The notes beneath the pieces were generated by a model that ran no database searches, was not told where the DNA came from, and saw only the letters and a list, made by a program, of their open reading frames with translations. From positions 1 through 24,441 of the forward strand of contig JAFQKO010000059.1 in the NCBI GenBank assembly GCA_017396865.1: DNA of 24,441 bases, in the 5' to 3' direction. The position numbers were made by a program, and so were the translations under genes. The stretch is from Clostridia bacterium. GTDB taxonomy: Bacteria > Bacillota_A > Clostridia > Oscillospirales > QAKW01. Below, piece after piece: positions 1 to 6,058 of this stretch (position 1 is its first letter; each line of letters begins with the position of its first letter).

Positions 1-447
1 CATAATACCATTACCCCCATCGCCCGTATGCGGGATGGCAAGTATGAGTTGGATCTGGTGCTCCGTAATAACATTACCACCGAGGAGCATCCCTTGGGTG
101 TCTATCATCCCCATAAGGAGCTTCACCATATTAAAAAGGAAAATATCGGCTTGATCGAGGTTATGGGTCTGGCTGTTCTGCCCGCCCGCCTCAAGGATGA
201 AATGGAGCTGCTGGCCGATCAGCTCGCCAAGGGCATTGATCCCGCTTCCGATGAAGCTACCGCCAAGCACGCCGATTGGGCAAAGGAGATTCTTGCCAAC
301 CATCCCGAGCTTAATGCCGAAAACGTTACTGAGATTTTGCGTGCCGAGATCGGCATCACTTTCAGTAAGGTGCTGGAGCACGCGGGCGTTTATCCTTGCA
401 CCCCCGCAGGTCGCGAAGCCTTCCTGCGTTTTACCGATTCCCTCTAA
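1..447 (+). CDS. galT: Galactose-1-phosphate uridylyltransferase, C-terminal part (partial)
   Basis: The reading frame is open from the first base of the window, so the 5' part lies outside; 148 residues are seen. The stretch HPLGVYHPHKELHHIKKENI and the following IGLIEVMGLAVLPARL are typical of the C-terminal domain of the long Firmicutes-type (class II) GalT, which moves UMP between glucose-1-phosphate and galactose-1-phosphate in the cytosolic Leloir pathway. The catalytic N-terminal histidine motif is not in view. The stop codon TAA is followed about 20 bases later by a strong hairpin terminator, so this is the last gene of its transcript. Nothing looks broken. Identification rests on recognised family sequence; the missing N-terminus prevents a full check. 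Confidence 0.88.
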   Translation, partial: HNTITPIARMRDGKYELDLVLRNNITTEEHPLGVYHPHKELHHIKKENIGLIEVMGLAVLPARLKDEMELLADQLAKGIDPASDEATAKHADWAKEILANHPELNAENVTEILRAEIGITFSKVLEHAGVYPCTPAGREAFLRFTDSL

Positions 448-466
448 AAAACAAGAAAATGCTTGT

Positions 467-503
467 AAAAACGACTTCTGCTGTAGGCAGAAGTCGTTTT
501 TTT
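467..503 (+). terminator. Rho-independent terminator of galT
   Basis: A perfect 15-bp stem (467-481 with 487-501) with the loop TGTAG runs into a T tract continuing to 503. The A-rich 5' side may let it work in both directions, but no minus-strand gene ends here. Confidence 0.92.
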
Positions 504-526
504 AGTTGCTTTTTTCAAAAAAACAC

Positions 527-584
527 TTGCAAAACTGAATGATATGCAGTATAATTTGCATTACAATTTATATTGCAATATAAT
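527..584 (+). promoter_or_regulatory. Tandem sigma-A promoters of the TasA-like gene
   Basis: Two promoters of the same design lie 29 bp apart. P1 is TTGCAA (527-532), 17 bp, TATAAT (550-555). P2 is TTGCAT (556-561), 17 bp, TATAAT (579-584). The second -10 box overlaps a perfect 16-bp palindrome (568-583, TTATATTGCAATATAA), a possible operator. The untranslated leader to the ATG at 692 would be about 100 nt. Boxes and spacings are read directly; activity is inferred. Confidence 0.7.
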
Positions 585-648
585 ATTGCTTGTAAATTAT
601 CTGCGCAATCGAGGTGCATAATTGTCCTTGGGAGTGGAAGGTGCGGTT

Positions 649-714
649 ATGTGCCTTGGTTGTTTGCACAAAAAGAATGGAGTTATGAAAAATGGCAAAG
701 AAGATTTCAATTAA
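649..714 (+). CDS. Possible 21-residue leader peptide (MCLGCLHKKN...)
   Basis: A short frame in the leader of the TasA-like gene starts with ATG at 649, preceded by GGAAGG (636-641) with 7 nt spacing. It ends with TAA at 712-714, inside the first codons of the gene at 692, in another frame. It begins MCLGC, with two cysteines. Such overlap could couple translation of the two frames. It may equally be chance: short, without recognisable similarity, and the downstream gene has its own GGAG motif. Low confidence. Confidence 0.2.
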   Translation: MCLGCLHKKNGVMKNGKEDFN

Positions 715-2575
715 AAAACTGCTGCTGAGTACGCTTGCCGTGGTAACGGTTGCCGTTGTTTCGATTACGGGAACAATTGCCTACCTGCAGGATAGCGACA
801 GCGACGTCAACGTGATGACTCTCGGAAATGTTTCTATCCGTCAGAACGAAGAACAGCGCGTTGATCCTTCAAAAAACGGCGTCCTTACCGAAGCTGACAT
901 TGAGGATTTTGAGCAGGCAAAGCCCATTTATCCCTACGTTGACGTAAACCTCAACGGTGCAATGAGAGATGACTATGAGGAGATTACCTTCCCCAATGGA
1001 AAAACTCACAAACTGTTTATTGGCGATAATGCAATCGACAAGCTGGTGTCTGTGACCAACACAGGCAAGACAGACGCATACGTTCGTACAGTGATCGCAC
1101 TTGAGGCACCTACGGACAAAATTGATCTTTCCTTCAACTCTACCGATTGGACGATGGATAAAACTGCAAGTTCTCATAGCATTGAGGTTGACGGTGTAAA
1201 GTATGACCTTTTTGTGTGCGTGTACAAGAACGTTCTCAAGCCCGGCGAGACCACTCCCTACAGCTTGATGCAGATTCTTCTCGACAGAACTGCCACGAAC
1301 GAGGACGCTGCAGCTTATGGCGATACATACGATGTTCTTGTTCTCTCCCAGGCAATTCAGACCGCCGGCTTTGAAGACGCTGCTACTGCTTTGAATACAG
1401 GCTTCGGTGTAGTTGATTCCGTTAGCGCTGCCGAATGGATGGGCGGCGCCATTGAGGCATATCAGAATAGCTTCCCTGATGTTTGGGACGGTACTTCCGA
1501 TACCACTTGGTATAACGATGCCGATACAGAATTTACTTTGACTTCTGCTGAACAGTTGGCCGGATTAGCTGAACTGGTTAACACAAGTACTAACTTTGAG
1601 GGAAAGACTGTAAAGCTTAATCGCGATGTAGATATGTCCGGACACAACTTCACTCCCATTGGCGGTTTTGATAAGGAAAATGCTTATTTTGCAGGAACCT
1701 TTGATGGTGATGATCATACCATTTTCGGCTTGACTGAAAATGGATGGGACCTTGGCTATGAATATGGAGAAACATCCGGTATGGGACTTTTTGGGGTAGT
1801 GTATAACGCTACTATCAAGGATGTTAAGATTGACAACGCTGAAATTTCTATGGAAGCCGTTGTTATGGGTGTGGTCGCCGGTTATGCTAACGGCGATTGT
1901 ACATTTGAGGGTATCGACATTACCAATACGCAAATAGCAAATTACAACTGGGATACCGGTGGTATTGTTGGGCAGGTCTATGGATCTGGTTGTACCTTTA
2001 CCTTCAAGGATATTGTTGTTGATGAGACCACAACGATTTCCGGCCATTGGGGCACTTGGGATGTTTCTGCCGGCGGTGTCATAGGCCGTACGGCTAACGG
2101 TGTCAATGTAGTTATGGAAGACATTACTGTTGCCGCTAAGCTTGACGTTTATAATGATGTTTGTGCGGCTTATCAGTGGTATGCTTATCGTTATTCCGGT
2201 ATGCTCGTTGGTTATACCAAGACTACCGCAGTAACGGATGGCAGAACTGTTGCAACAGCTCCTCATGTTACTTGTAAGAATGTAACTGTCATTTATGACG
2301 ATTGGGCTAATTATACCTATTGTCAGCCTTCCAATGTGGCGCCGCAGTATGTTCGTGTACAGGGCGGATATTCCACAGATCCTTATTATTCCGGCAGACA
2401 TTGGACGGCAGGCGTAGATGCGGCGGGCAATAAAATGGTTGATGATAACCATGTACATGCTGCCGGACAAGCCCATAACGAGCTCATCGTATTTGATCAG
2501 CTCTTTGGCGGCGGTCAGGGCGTTTACGGTACTGCGACCCATGATGGCGTAACCGTTATTTATAATAATAAATAA
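692..2575 (+). CDS. Secreted TasA/camelysin-like (SipW-type signal) protein with GLUG-like beta-repeat C-terminus
   Basis: 627 residues. The N-terminus has Lys residues, a hydrophobic stretch (about 10-28), then GTIAYLQDSDSDVNVMTLGN, matching the SipW-dependent signal and first strand of the TasA/camelysin family, whose members are exported, cut by the special signal peptidase SipW, and often form fibres or surface layers. Residues to about 265 form the TasA-like part. From about 275 the sequence changes to repeats of the GLUG/IgA-protease-like kind (FTLTSAEQLAGLAELV, KTVKLNRDVDMSG, GTFDGDDHTIFGL, GLFGVVYNATIKDVKI, GGIVGQV, GGVIGRT), which usually build a right-handed beta-helix in adhesins. 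No LPXTG anchor or membrane helix is seen at the C-terminus, so it may stay on the surface by assembly or binding. Start: ATG 692 with ATGGAG upstream; tandem promoters precede it. It stands alone; no sipW is in the window. Role as a surface fibre or adhesin is inferred. Confidence 0.8.
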   Translation: MAKKISIKKLLLSTLAVVTVAVVSITGTIAYLQDSDSDVNVMTLGNVSIRQNEEQRVDPSKNGVLTEADIEDFEQAKPIYPYVDVNLNGAMRDDYEEITFPNGKTHKLFIGDNAIDKLVSVTNTGKTDAYVRTVIALEAPTDKIDLSFNSTDWTMDKTASSHSIEVDGVKYDLFVCVYKNVLKPGETTPYSLMQILLDRTATNEDAAAYGDTYDVLVLSQAIQTAGFEDAATALNTGFGVVDSVSAAEWMGGAIEAYQNSFPDVWDGTSDTTWYNDADTEFTLTSAEQLAGLAELVNTSTNFEGKTVKLNRDVDMSGHNFTPIGGFDKENAYFAGTFDGDDHTIFGLTENGWDLGYEYGETSGMGLFGVVYNATIKDVKIDNAEISMEAVVMGVVAGYANGDCTFEGIDITNTQIANYNWDTGGIVGQVYGSGCTFTFKDIVVDETTTISGHWGTWDVSAGGVIGRTANGVNVVMEDITVAAKLDVYNDVCAAYQWYAYRYSGMLVGYTKTTAVTDGRTVATAPHVTCKNVTVIYDDWANYTYCQPSNVAPQYVRVQGGYSTDPYYSGRHWTAGVDAAGNKMVDDNHVHAAGQAHNELIVFDQLFGGGQGVYGTATHDGVTVIYNNK

Positions 2576-2618
2576 GCAAAAAAACACCCCGCGTGAGCGG
2601 GGTGTTTTTTTGCTTATT
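2571..2618. terminator. Bidirectional terminator between convergent genes
   Basis: A perfect 22-bp stem (2571-2592 with 2597-2618) with loop GTGA. The GC core ACCCCGC is flanked by seven A on the left and seven T on the right, so it terminates both strands. Both flanking stop codons (2573-2575 plus, 2616-2614 minus) lie inside the stem. Confidence 0.93.
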
Positions 2619-3132
2619 CTTCGTTAGCTTCCTCGGTGACTTCCTCGTTGGCTTCTTCGGCAGCTCCTTCTTCGATCTCTTCCGCGCCTTCGATGATCTC
2701 CACCGTTTTGTTGTGGAAAAGCTCGTTCCATTTCTTCAGATCATTGGCGCGGTCGGCCTTGAAATAGCAGGACTTCATTTCCTCCAGCAAAGCATCGTTG
2801 CGCTTGATCTTGCCGCCACTCTCCAGCAGCGCTTCGTACAGTACGTCGTAGGCATCGGCAGCCTTGGAATATTCCTTCAGCTTTACGTAGGCATCGCCGC
2901 GCTGTACGCAGAGATCACACATTACTTCGGGGGTCATGGCAAATTCCTGCTCGGCATATTCCAGCAAGCCGATCGCCCGATCGTATTGCCGCAGTTGAAT
3001 AAAGTAAACTGCATTCCAAATGGCGCTTTCTGCCGACTTCGGCTTGGCATACCGCTTCAGCAAAAAGTCTGCTAATATGAAAAACAGAATGGCCGCCACA
3101 AATCCAATAATGATCCAGCCGATATAGTTCAT
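2614..3132 (-). CDS. Membrane-anchored TPR protein with acidic tail
   Basis: 172 residues. One N-terminal membrane helix (about 4-26, IGWIIIGFVAAILFFILADFLL) is followed by basic residues, placing the rest in the cytoplasm. Residues about 35-130 contain helical TPR-like repeats (AVYFIQLRQYDRAIGLLEYAEQEF; RGDAYVKLKEYSKAADAYDVLYEAL), a fold used for protein-protein contacts. The last 25 residues are almost all Glu, Ala and Asn (EEIEEGAAEEANEEVTEEANEE). It starts 19 bases after the stop of the DUF4965-family gene with AAGGAGA in front of the ATG, so the two are likely co-transcribed. No enzyme motif is seen and the partner is unknown. Shared operon may mean a shared pathway, but that is inference. 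Confidence 0.75.
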   Translation of the reverse strand: MNYIGWIIIGFVAAILFFILADFLLKRYAKPKSAESAIWNAVYFIQLRQYDRAIGLLEYAEQEFAMTPEVMCDLCVQRGDAYVKLKEYSKAADAYDVLYEALLESGGKIKRNDALLEEMKSCYFKADRANDLKKWNELFHNKTVEIIEGAEEIEEGAAEEANEEVTEEANEE

Positions 3133-3151
3133 ATTGTTCTCCTTAATTAAT

Positions 3152-5203
3152 TCAGAATTTCAGCAGCTTGATGAAAAGACCGCCCTGAACGGTTCTGTTC
3201 TGGAAGCCGCGATGGAGCGCCTTAGAGGTGAAATACCAATCGGTGAAGGGTACGCGGTCGATGGTCTCGTTGAGGAAATCCCACATCCGATCTACGATCA
3301 GGTTGAAATACTCCTCGTCGGTCTCGTCCAGCATAACGCTCCAAAGCTGCCAGTCGCTCTTGGTGTAGTCGGAGCGGCTGTCGAGAGGCAGACCGTACTT
3401 GTTGATCATCTTCTTGTAGTAGGCCAGCTCGTTCTTCTTGACCTCGTCGCTGTAAATGTGCAGGTCGAGCAGGTTGTCCCAAACCATGTTGTATTTGATG
3501 CTCCAGGTATCCTCCTGGTCGAAGGCCAGGCGGGTATGATCGCCGCTGCTTGCGCCCTTCTCCCAAAGCTTGGCAAATTCGGCGGCCTTGGCCATGTACT
3601 TTTCAGCCTCGGCGGCATTGCCGGTGTCCTTCAGCATCTTGGCAAAGGCGGCAATACCCATCGCAGCCTTAACGGAAAGGTTGCAGTTATGGGCAAGGTG
3701 GCCTGCAAAGTCGTCGGTGCAGAGCTGGTTGGCGGGATCGTAGCCTGCCTCCAGCAGATAATCCGCCCATTGCTTCAGGATGGCTTCGTGCTGCTTGAAG
3801 TAGGTGAAATCCTTCTTGGCATAGCAAACGCCTGCCACGCAAAGGATCATGTTGCCGCATTCCTCAACCGGCATCTGCTTTTCGAAGGCGGTGATGCCTC
3901 TGAAGAAATAGCGGTTGCTGTAGCCGTAAACCTGCGCATTGGCAAGGGGATAGCGGCCGGCATCGTGGGGCGCAAAATCAAAGTCCCAAAGCCCCTTGTC
4001 GATCAGCTTGAAGATGGGATTGAGCATCCCTTCAACCAGCTCGGGCGCATAGATCAAAAAGAGGGGAATGGAGGGATAGGTTACGTCAACGGTGGCAATG
4101 CAGCCGTTGGAGTAATTCTCCTTGGAGAAGAACTGGATCTCGCCATCGTGCCAGGTCAGCTTGTGGGCGGCAACGGTCTGGCGATAGGCCAGATTCAAAA
4201 TGTCGGCATACTTGGGGCTGATGGCAGAGGCCTTGGCGGTCAGCTCCTCCTCGAAAGCGGCGACCCGCTCCTTGATGGAAGCATAATCGTTGATGGCCAG
4301 CTTCATAATATCATCGAAGGTCTCGCCGTCCTTGCGCCAGTAGGCTTCGATGTTTTCGTTGAAATATTGAATGGACTTAACGTCATCATAACCGACCGCC
4401 ACAAAATCCTCAGCCTCACCCTTGAGCGTAAAGCGCTTCTTGGCAAAGAGGGCGGGGTAGTGGGGATGGATGGTTGCAGTCTCATATTCATTGTAGTATT
4501 CGGGCGGGGGATTTTCACCGTTGGGGCCCTGATAATTGAGGGTGATGGTGGGCTGCATGGTGTTGCCGTAGGTCTTGCGGATAAATTTGTTGATGCGGGA
4601 AACGGGCAGAGCAACCATGTTCCAATCGGGGGCGATTAAATGGAGGGTACCCCATTCAATGCGGTGATCATCACCGCTGCGCTTGAGCATCCGCTCGGTA
4701 CCGCTGGAGGCGGTGAGGGAGAGGGCGGTTCTGCCAAAGGTAACGCTTTGTGCACCGTTATCAACGCACATCTCGCAGCTGACGCCGAGGAAGATCTCAA
4801 CGTCGTGCTCCTTGCCGTCCATAGCGGTCAGCTTGTAGGAAATGTAGGTGATGGGTCTGCTCAAAAGCTTCAGGTCGTCGGGCAGCAGGGGGCTCATAAA
4901 GGAAAGCTCCAACCGAACGATCTCGTTTTCAAAGGTGTATACGGTGGTCAGCGCCTTAACGGTTACGTCCACCTGCGGCAGAGCAGGGAACTCGGTCGCA
5001 TAGCGATTATTGTCAGGCTGACCTTTTCCAATAAACTGATAAACCTCACCGTCGATGGCAATGGAGCCGGTGATGAACTGCCGTGCGCCGGTCCAATGGC
5101 GAGGAACGTCATCGGTCAGCTTGTCGGCAAAGGACCAGACGTTGAACATCGGGTCATTGGTGATCAGCGGCACGCAGGGTGCTCTCAGCTTGCTGTTTTG
5201 CAT
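3152..5203 (-). CDS. Glutaminase A-like protein (DUF4964/DUF5127/DUF4965/DUF1793 family), cytosolic
   Basis: 683 residues. The order matches the fungal GtaA/bacterial DUF4965 family: N-terminal segment (about 1-65, RAPCVPLITNDPMFNVWS), DUF5127-like beta domain (about 70-290), and C-terminal (alpha/alpha)6 part (about 300-683) with TYPSIPLFLIYAPELVEGML, FDFAPHDAGRYPLAN, EECGNMILC, LDSRSDYTKSDWQLW and VPFTDWY. Family members are annotated as glutaminases from a fungal enzyme, but the six-hairpin fold is typical of glycan-active enzymes and the bacterial substrate is uncertain. Unlike secreted relatives, this one has no signal peptide, so it acts in the cytosol. Start ATG 5203 follows CGGAGG. 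It heads a two-gene operon with the TPR protein, behind a promoter at 5272-5244. Family assignment is strong; reaction is not established. Confidence 0.85.
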   Translation of the reverse strand: MQNSKLRAPCVPLITNDPMFNVWSFADKLTDDVPRHWTGARQFITGSIAIDGEVYQFIGKGQPDNNRYATEFPALPQVDVTVKALTTVYTFENEIVRLELSFMSPLLPDDLKLLSRPITYISYKLTAMDGKEHDVEIFLGVSCEMCVDNGAQSVTFGRTALSLTASSGTERMLKRSGDDHRIEWGTLHLIAPDWNMVALPVSRINKFIRKTYGNTMQPTITLNYQGPNGENPPPEYYNEYETATIHPHYPALFAKKRFTLKGEAEDFVAVGYDDVKSIQYFNENIEAYWRKDGETFDDIMKLAINDYASIKERVAAFEEELTAKASAISPKYADILNLAYRQTVAAHKLTWHDGEIQFFSKENYSNGCIATVDVTYPSIPLFLIYAPELVEGMLNPIFKLIDKGLWDFDFAPHDAGRYPLANAQVYGYSNRYFFRGITAFEKQMPVEECGNMILCVAGVCYAKKDFTYFKQHEAILKQWADYLLEAGYDPANQLCTDDFAGHLAHNCNLSVKAAMGIAAFAKMLKDTGNAAEAEKYMAKAAEFAKLWEKGASSGDHTRLAFDQEDTWSIKYNMVWDNLLDLHIYSDEVKKNELAYYKKMINKYGLPLDSRSDYTKSDWQLWSVMLDETDEEYFNLIVDRMWDFLNETIDRVPFTDWYFTSKALHRGFQNRTVQGGLFIKLLKF

Positions 5204-5243
5204 TTCAATAATCCTCCGTATATGATTTAATATTAATAATAAA

Positions 5244-5272
5244 ATTATAAATTATAACGACTTGTTTTGCAA
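5244..5272 (-). promoter_or_regulatory. Promoter of the DUF4965/TPR operon
   Basis: On the minus strand: TTGCAA (5272-5267), 17 bp, TATAAT (5249-5244). A second TATAAT lies at 5256-5251 but has no -35 box at a good distance. The context CTTGCAAAAC is the same as at the first promoter of the TasA-like gene (526-535). Confidence 0.6.
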
Positions 5273-5362
5273 GTATTTCTGTTAAAAACCGTAAAATATG
5301 GCAATTATATCATAAAACCTTTGCTTGCAAATTAAACTAGTAAAAGAATTTATATAAATCGC

Positions 5363-5390
5363 TTGACAAATTATTAAATAGTGATACAAT
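5363..5390 (+). promoter_or_regulatory. Promoter of the RHH-clpB operon
   Basis: TTGACA (5363-5368), 16 bp, TACAAT (5385-5390). Transcription would start near 5397, only about 14 bases before the ATG at 5411. No CIRCE (TTAGCACTC-N9-GAGTGCTAA) or CtsR box is seen. Confidence 0.8.
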
Positions 5391-5410
5391 AAAGTCAAGA
5401 GGTGTTAGAG

Positions 5411-6055
5411 ATGAAGAAAAGTGTATATTCGTTGGTTTTGATGGACGACGTGGTGGCACAGGTGGATCGGCTGGCCTATTCGATGCATACCAATCGTTCT
5501 AATATGATCAATCAAATATTGGCGGAGTATTGCTCGATGCTTACCCCCGAAAAGCGGATGAGCAATACCTTGGCGCAGCTATCCCAACTGTTGGGAAGGG
5601 GAGGCTTTCAACCGATGGCCGAGCCCACCGCTACCATGCTGGTGGTACGCAGTGCGCTGAATTATAAATATAATCCCTCTATCCGCTATCGGGTGGAGCT
5701 GTTTCGCCAGGTTGAGCCGGAATTCGGCCAGCTGCAGGTGCAGCTTCGTACTCAAAATCAAGAGCTGATATATTATGTAAATCAGTTCATGCTCCTTTGG
5801 GCGAAGCTGGAGCAGAATTATCTGAATTTCCCTCGATCATCGGTAGAAAACGGTCGATTTTTGCGTAATTTACGGTTTGATCCCGTCTTCGAGCGGGAAC
5901 CGGAGCGTTTGAGTGAATCGGTAAATAATTATGTAAACTATTTTGACCGTGCATTAAAACTGTATTTTGAGTATTTAAATCATCCCGCCATGGCCGCCCG
6001 CCTGGTGGAGGAGGTGCTGCGGGAATATGCCGCAGGAGAGTTGAAGGGAGTGTAA
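5411..6055 (+). CDS. Ribbon-helix-helix protein upstream of clpB
   Basis: 214 residues from ATG 5411. The first 42 residues (KKSVYSLVLMDDVVAQVDRL, then NRSNMINQILAEY) match the ribbon-helix-helix pattern of CopG/MetJ-type DNA-binding proteins: a short strand, then two helices. The remaining about 170 residues are helical, rich in aromatic and Arg/Gln residues, and not a domain I recognise. A GTG start at 5402 is possible, but AGAGG (5398-5402) fits the ATG 5411 with 8 nt spacing, and the promoter would place the mRNA start at about 5397. The stop lies 3 bases before clpB ATG, so the two genes are translated together. In this position other Firmicutes often have CtsR or HrcA control; an autoregulated heat-shock role for this protein is inference. 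Confidence 0.72.
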   Translation: MKKSVYSLVLMDDVVAQVDRLAYSMHTNRSNMINQILAEYCSMLTPEKRMSNTLAQLSQLLGRGGFQPMAEPTATMLVVRSALNYKYNPSIRYRVELFRQVEPEFGQLQVQLRTQNQELIYYVNQFMLLWAKLEQNYLNFPRSSVENGRFLRNLRFDPVFEREPERLSESVNNYVNYFDRALKLYFEYLNHPAMAARLVEEVLREYAAGELKGV

Positions 6056-6058
6056 AGA

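Noticed and set aside
568..583. Palindrome at the TasA-like promoter as a second recombination site
   Set aside because: It has no partner copy nearby and does not match the 14330/14539 repeats; a regulator site is simpler.
1565..2587. 340-codon minus-strand frame inside the TasA-like gene
   Set aside because: No SD and low-complexity composition; the plus-strand gene has signal peptide, promoter and terminator.
3134..4639. 501-codon open frame opposite the DUF4965 gene
   Set aside because: Antisense shadow with no SD, promoter or recognisable domain; the minus-strand gene is a clear family member.
5340..5410. CIRCE or CtsR operator at the clpB operon
   Set aside because: Neither the CIRCE inverted repeat nor paired GGTCAAA heptamers are found; a lone GTCAAGA is not enough.
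5402..5410. GTG start three codons upstream in the RHH gene
   Set aside because: It would fall on the SD sequence and almost on the mRNA 5' end; ATG 5411 has proper SD spacing.
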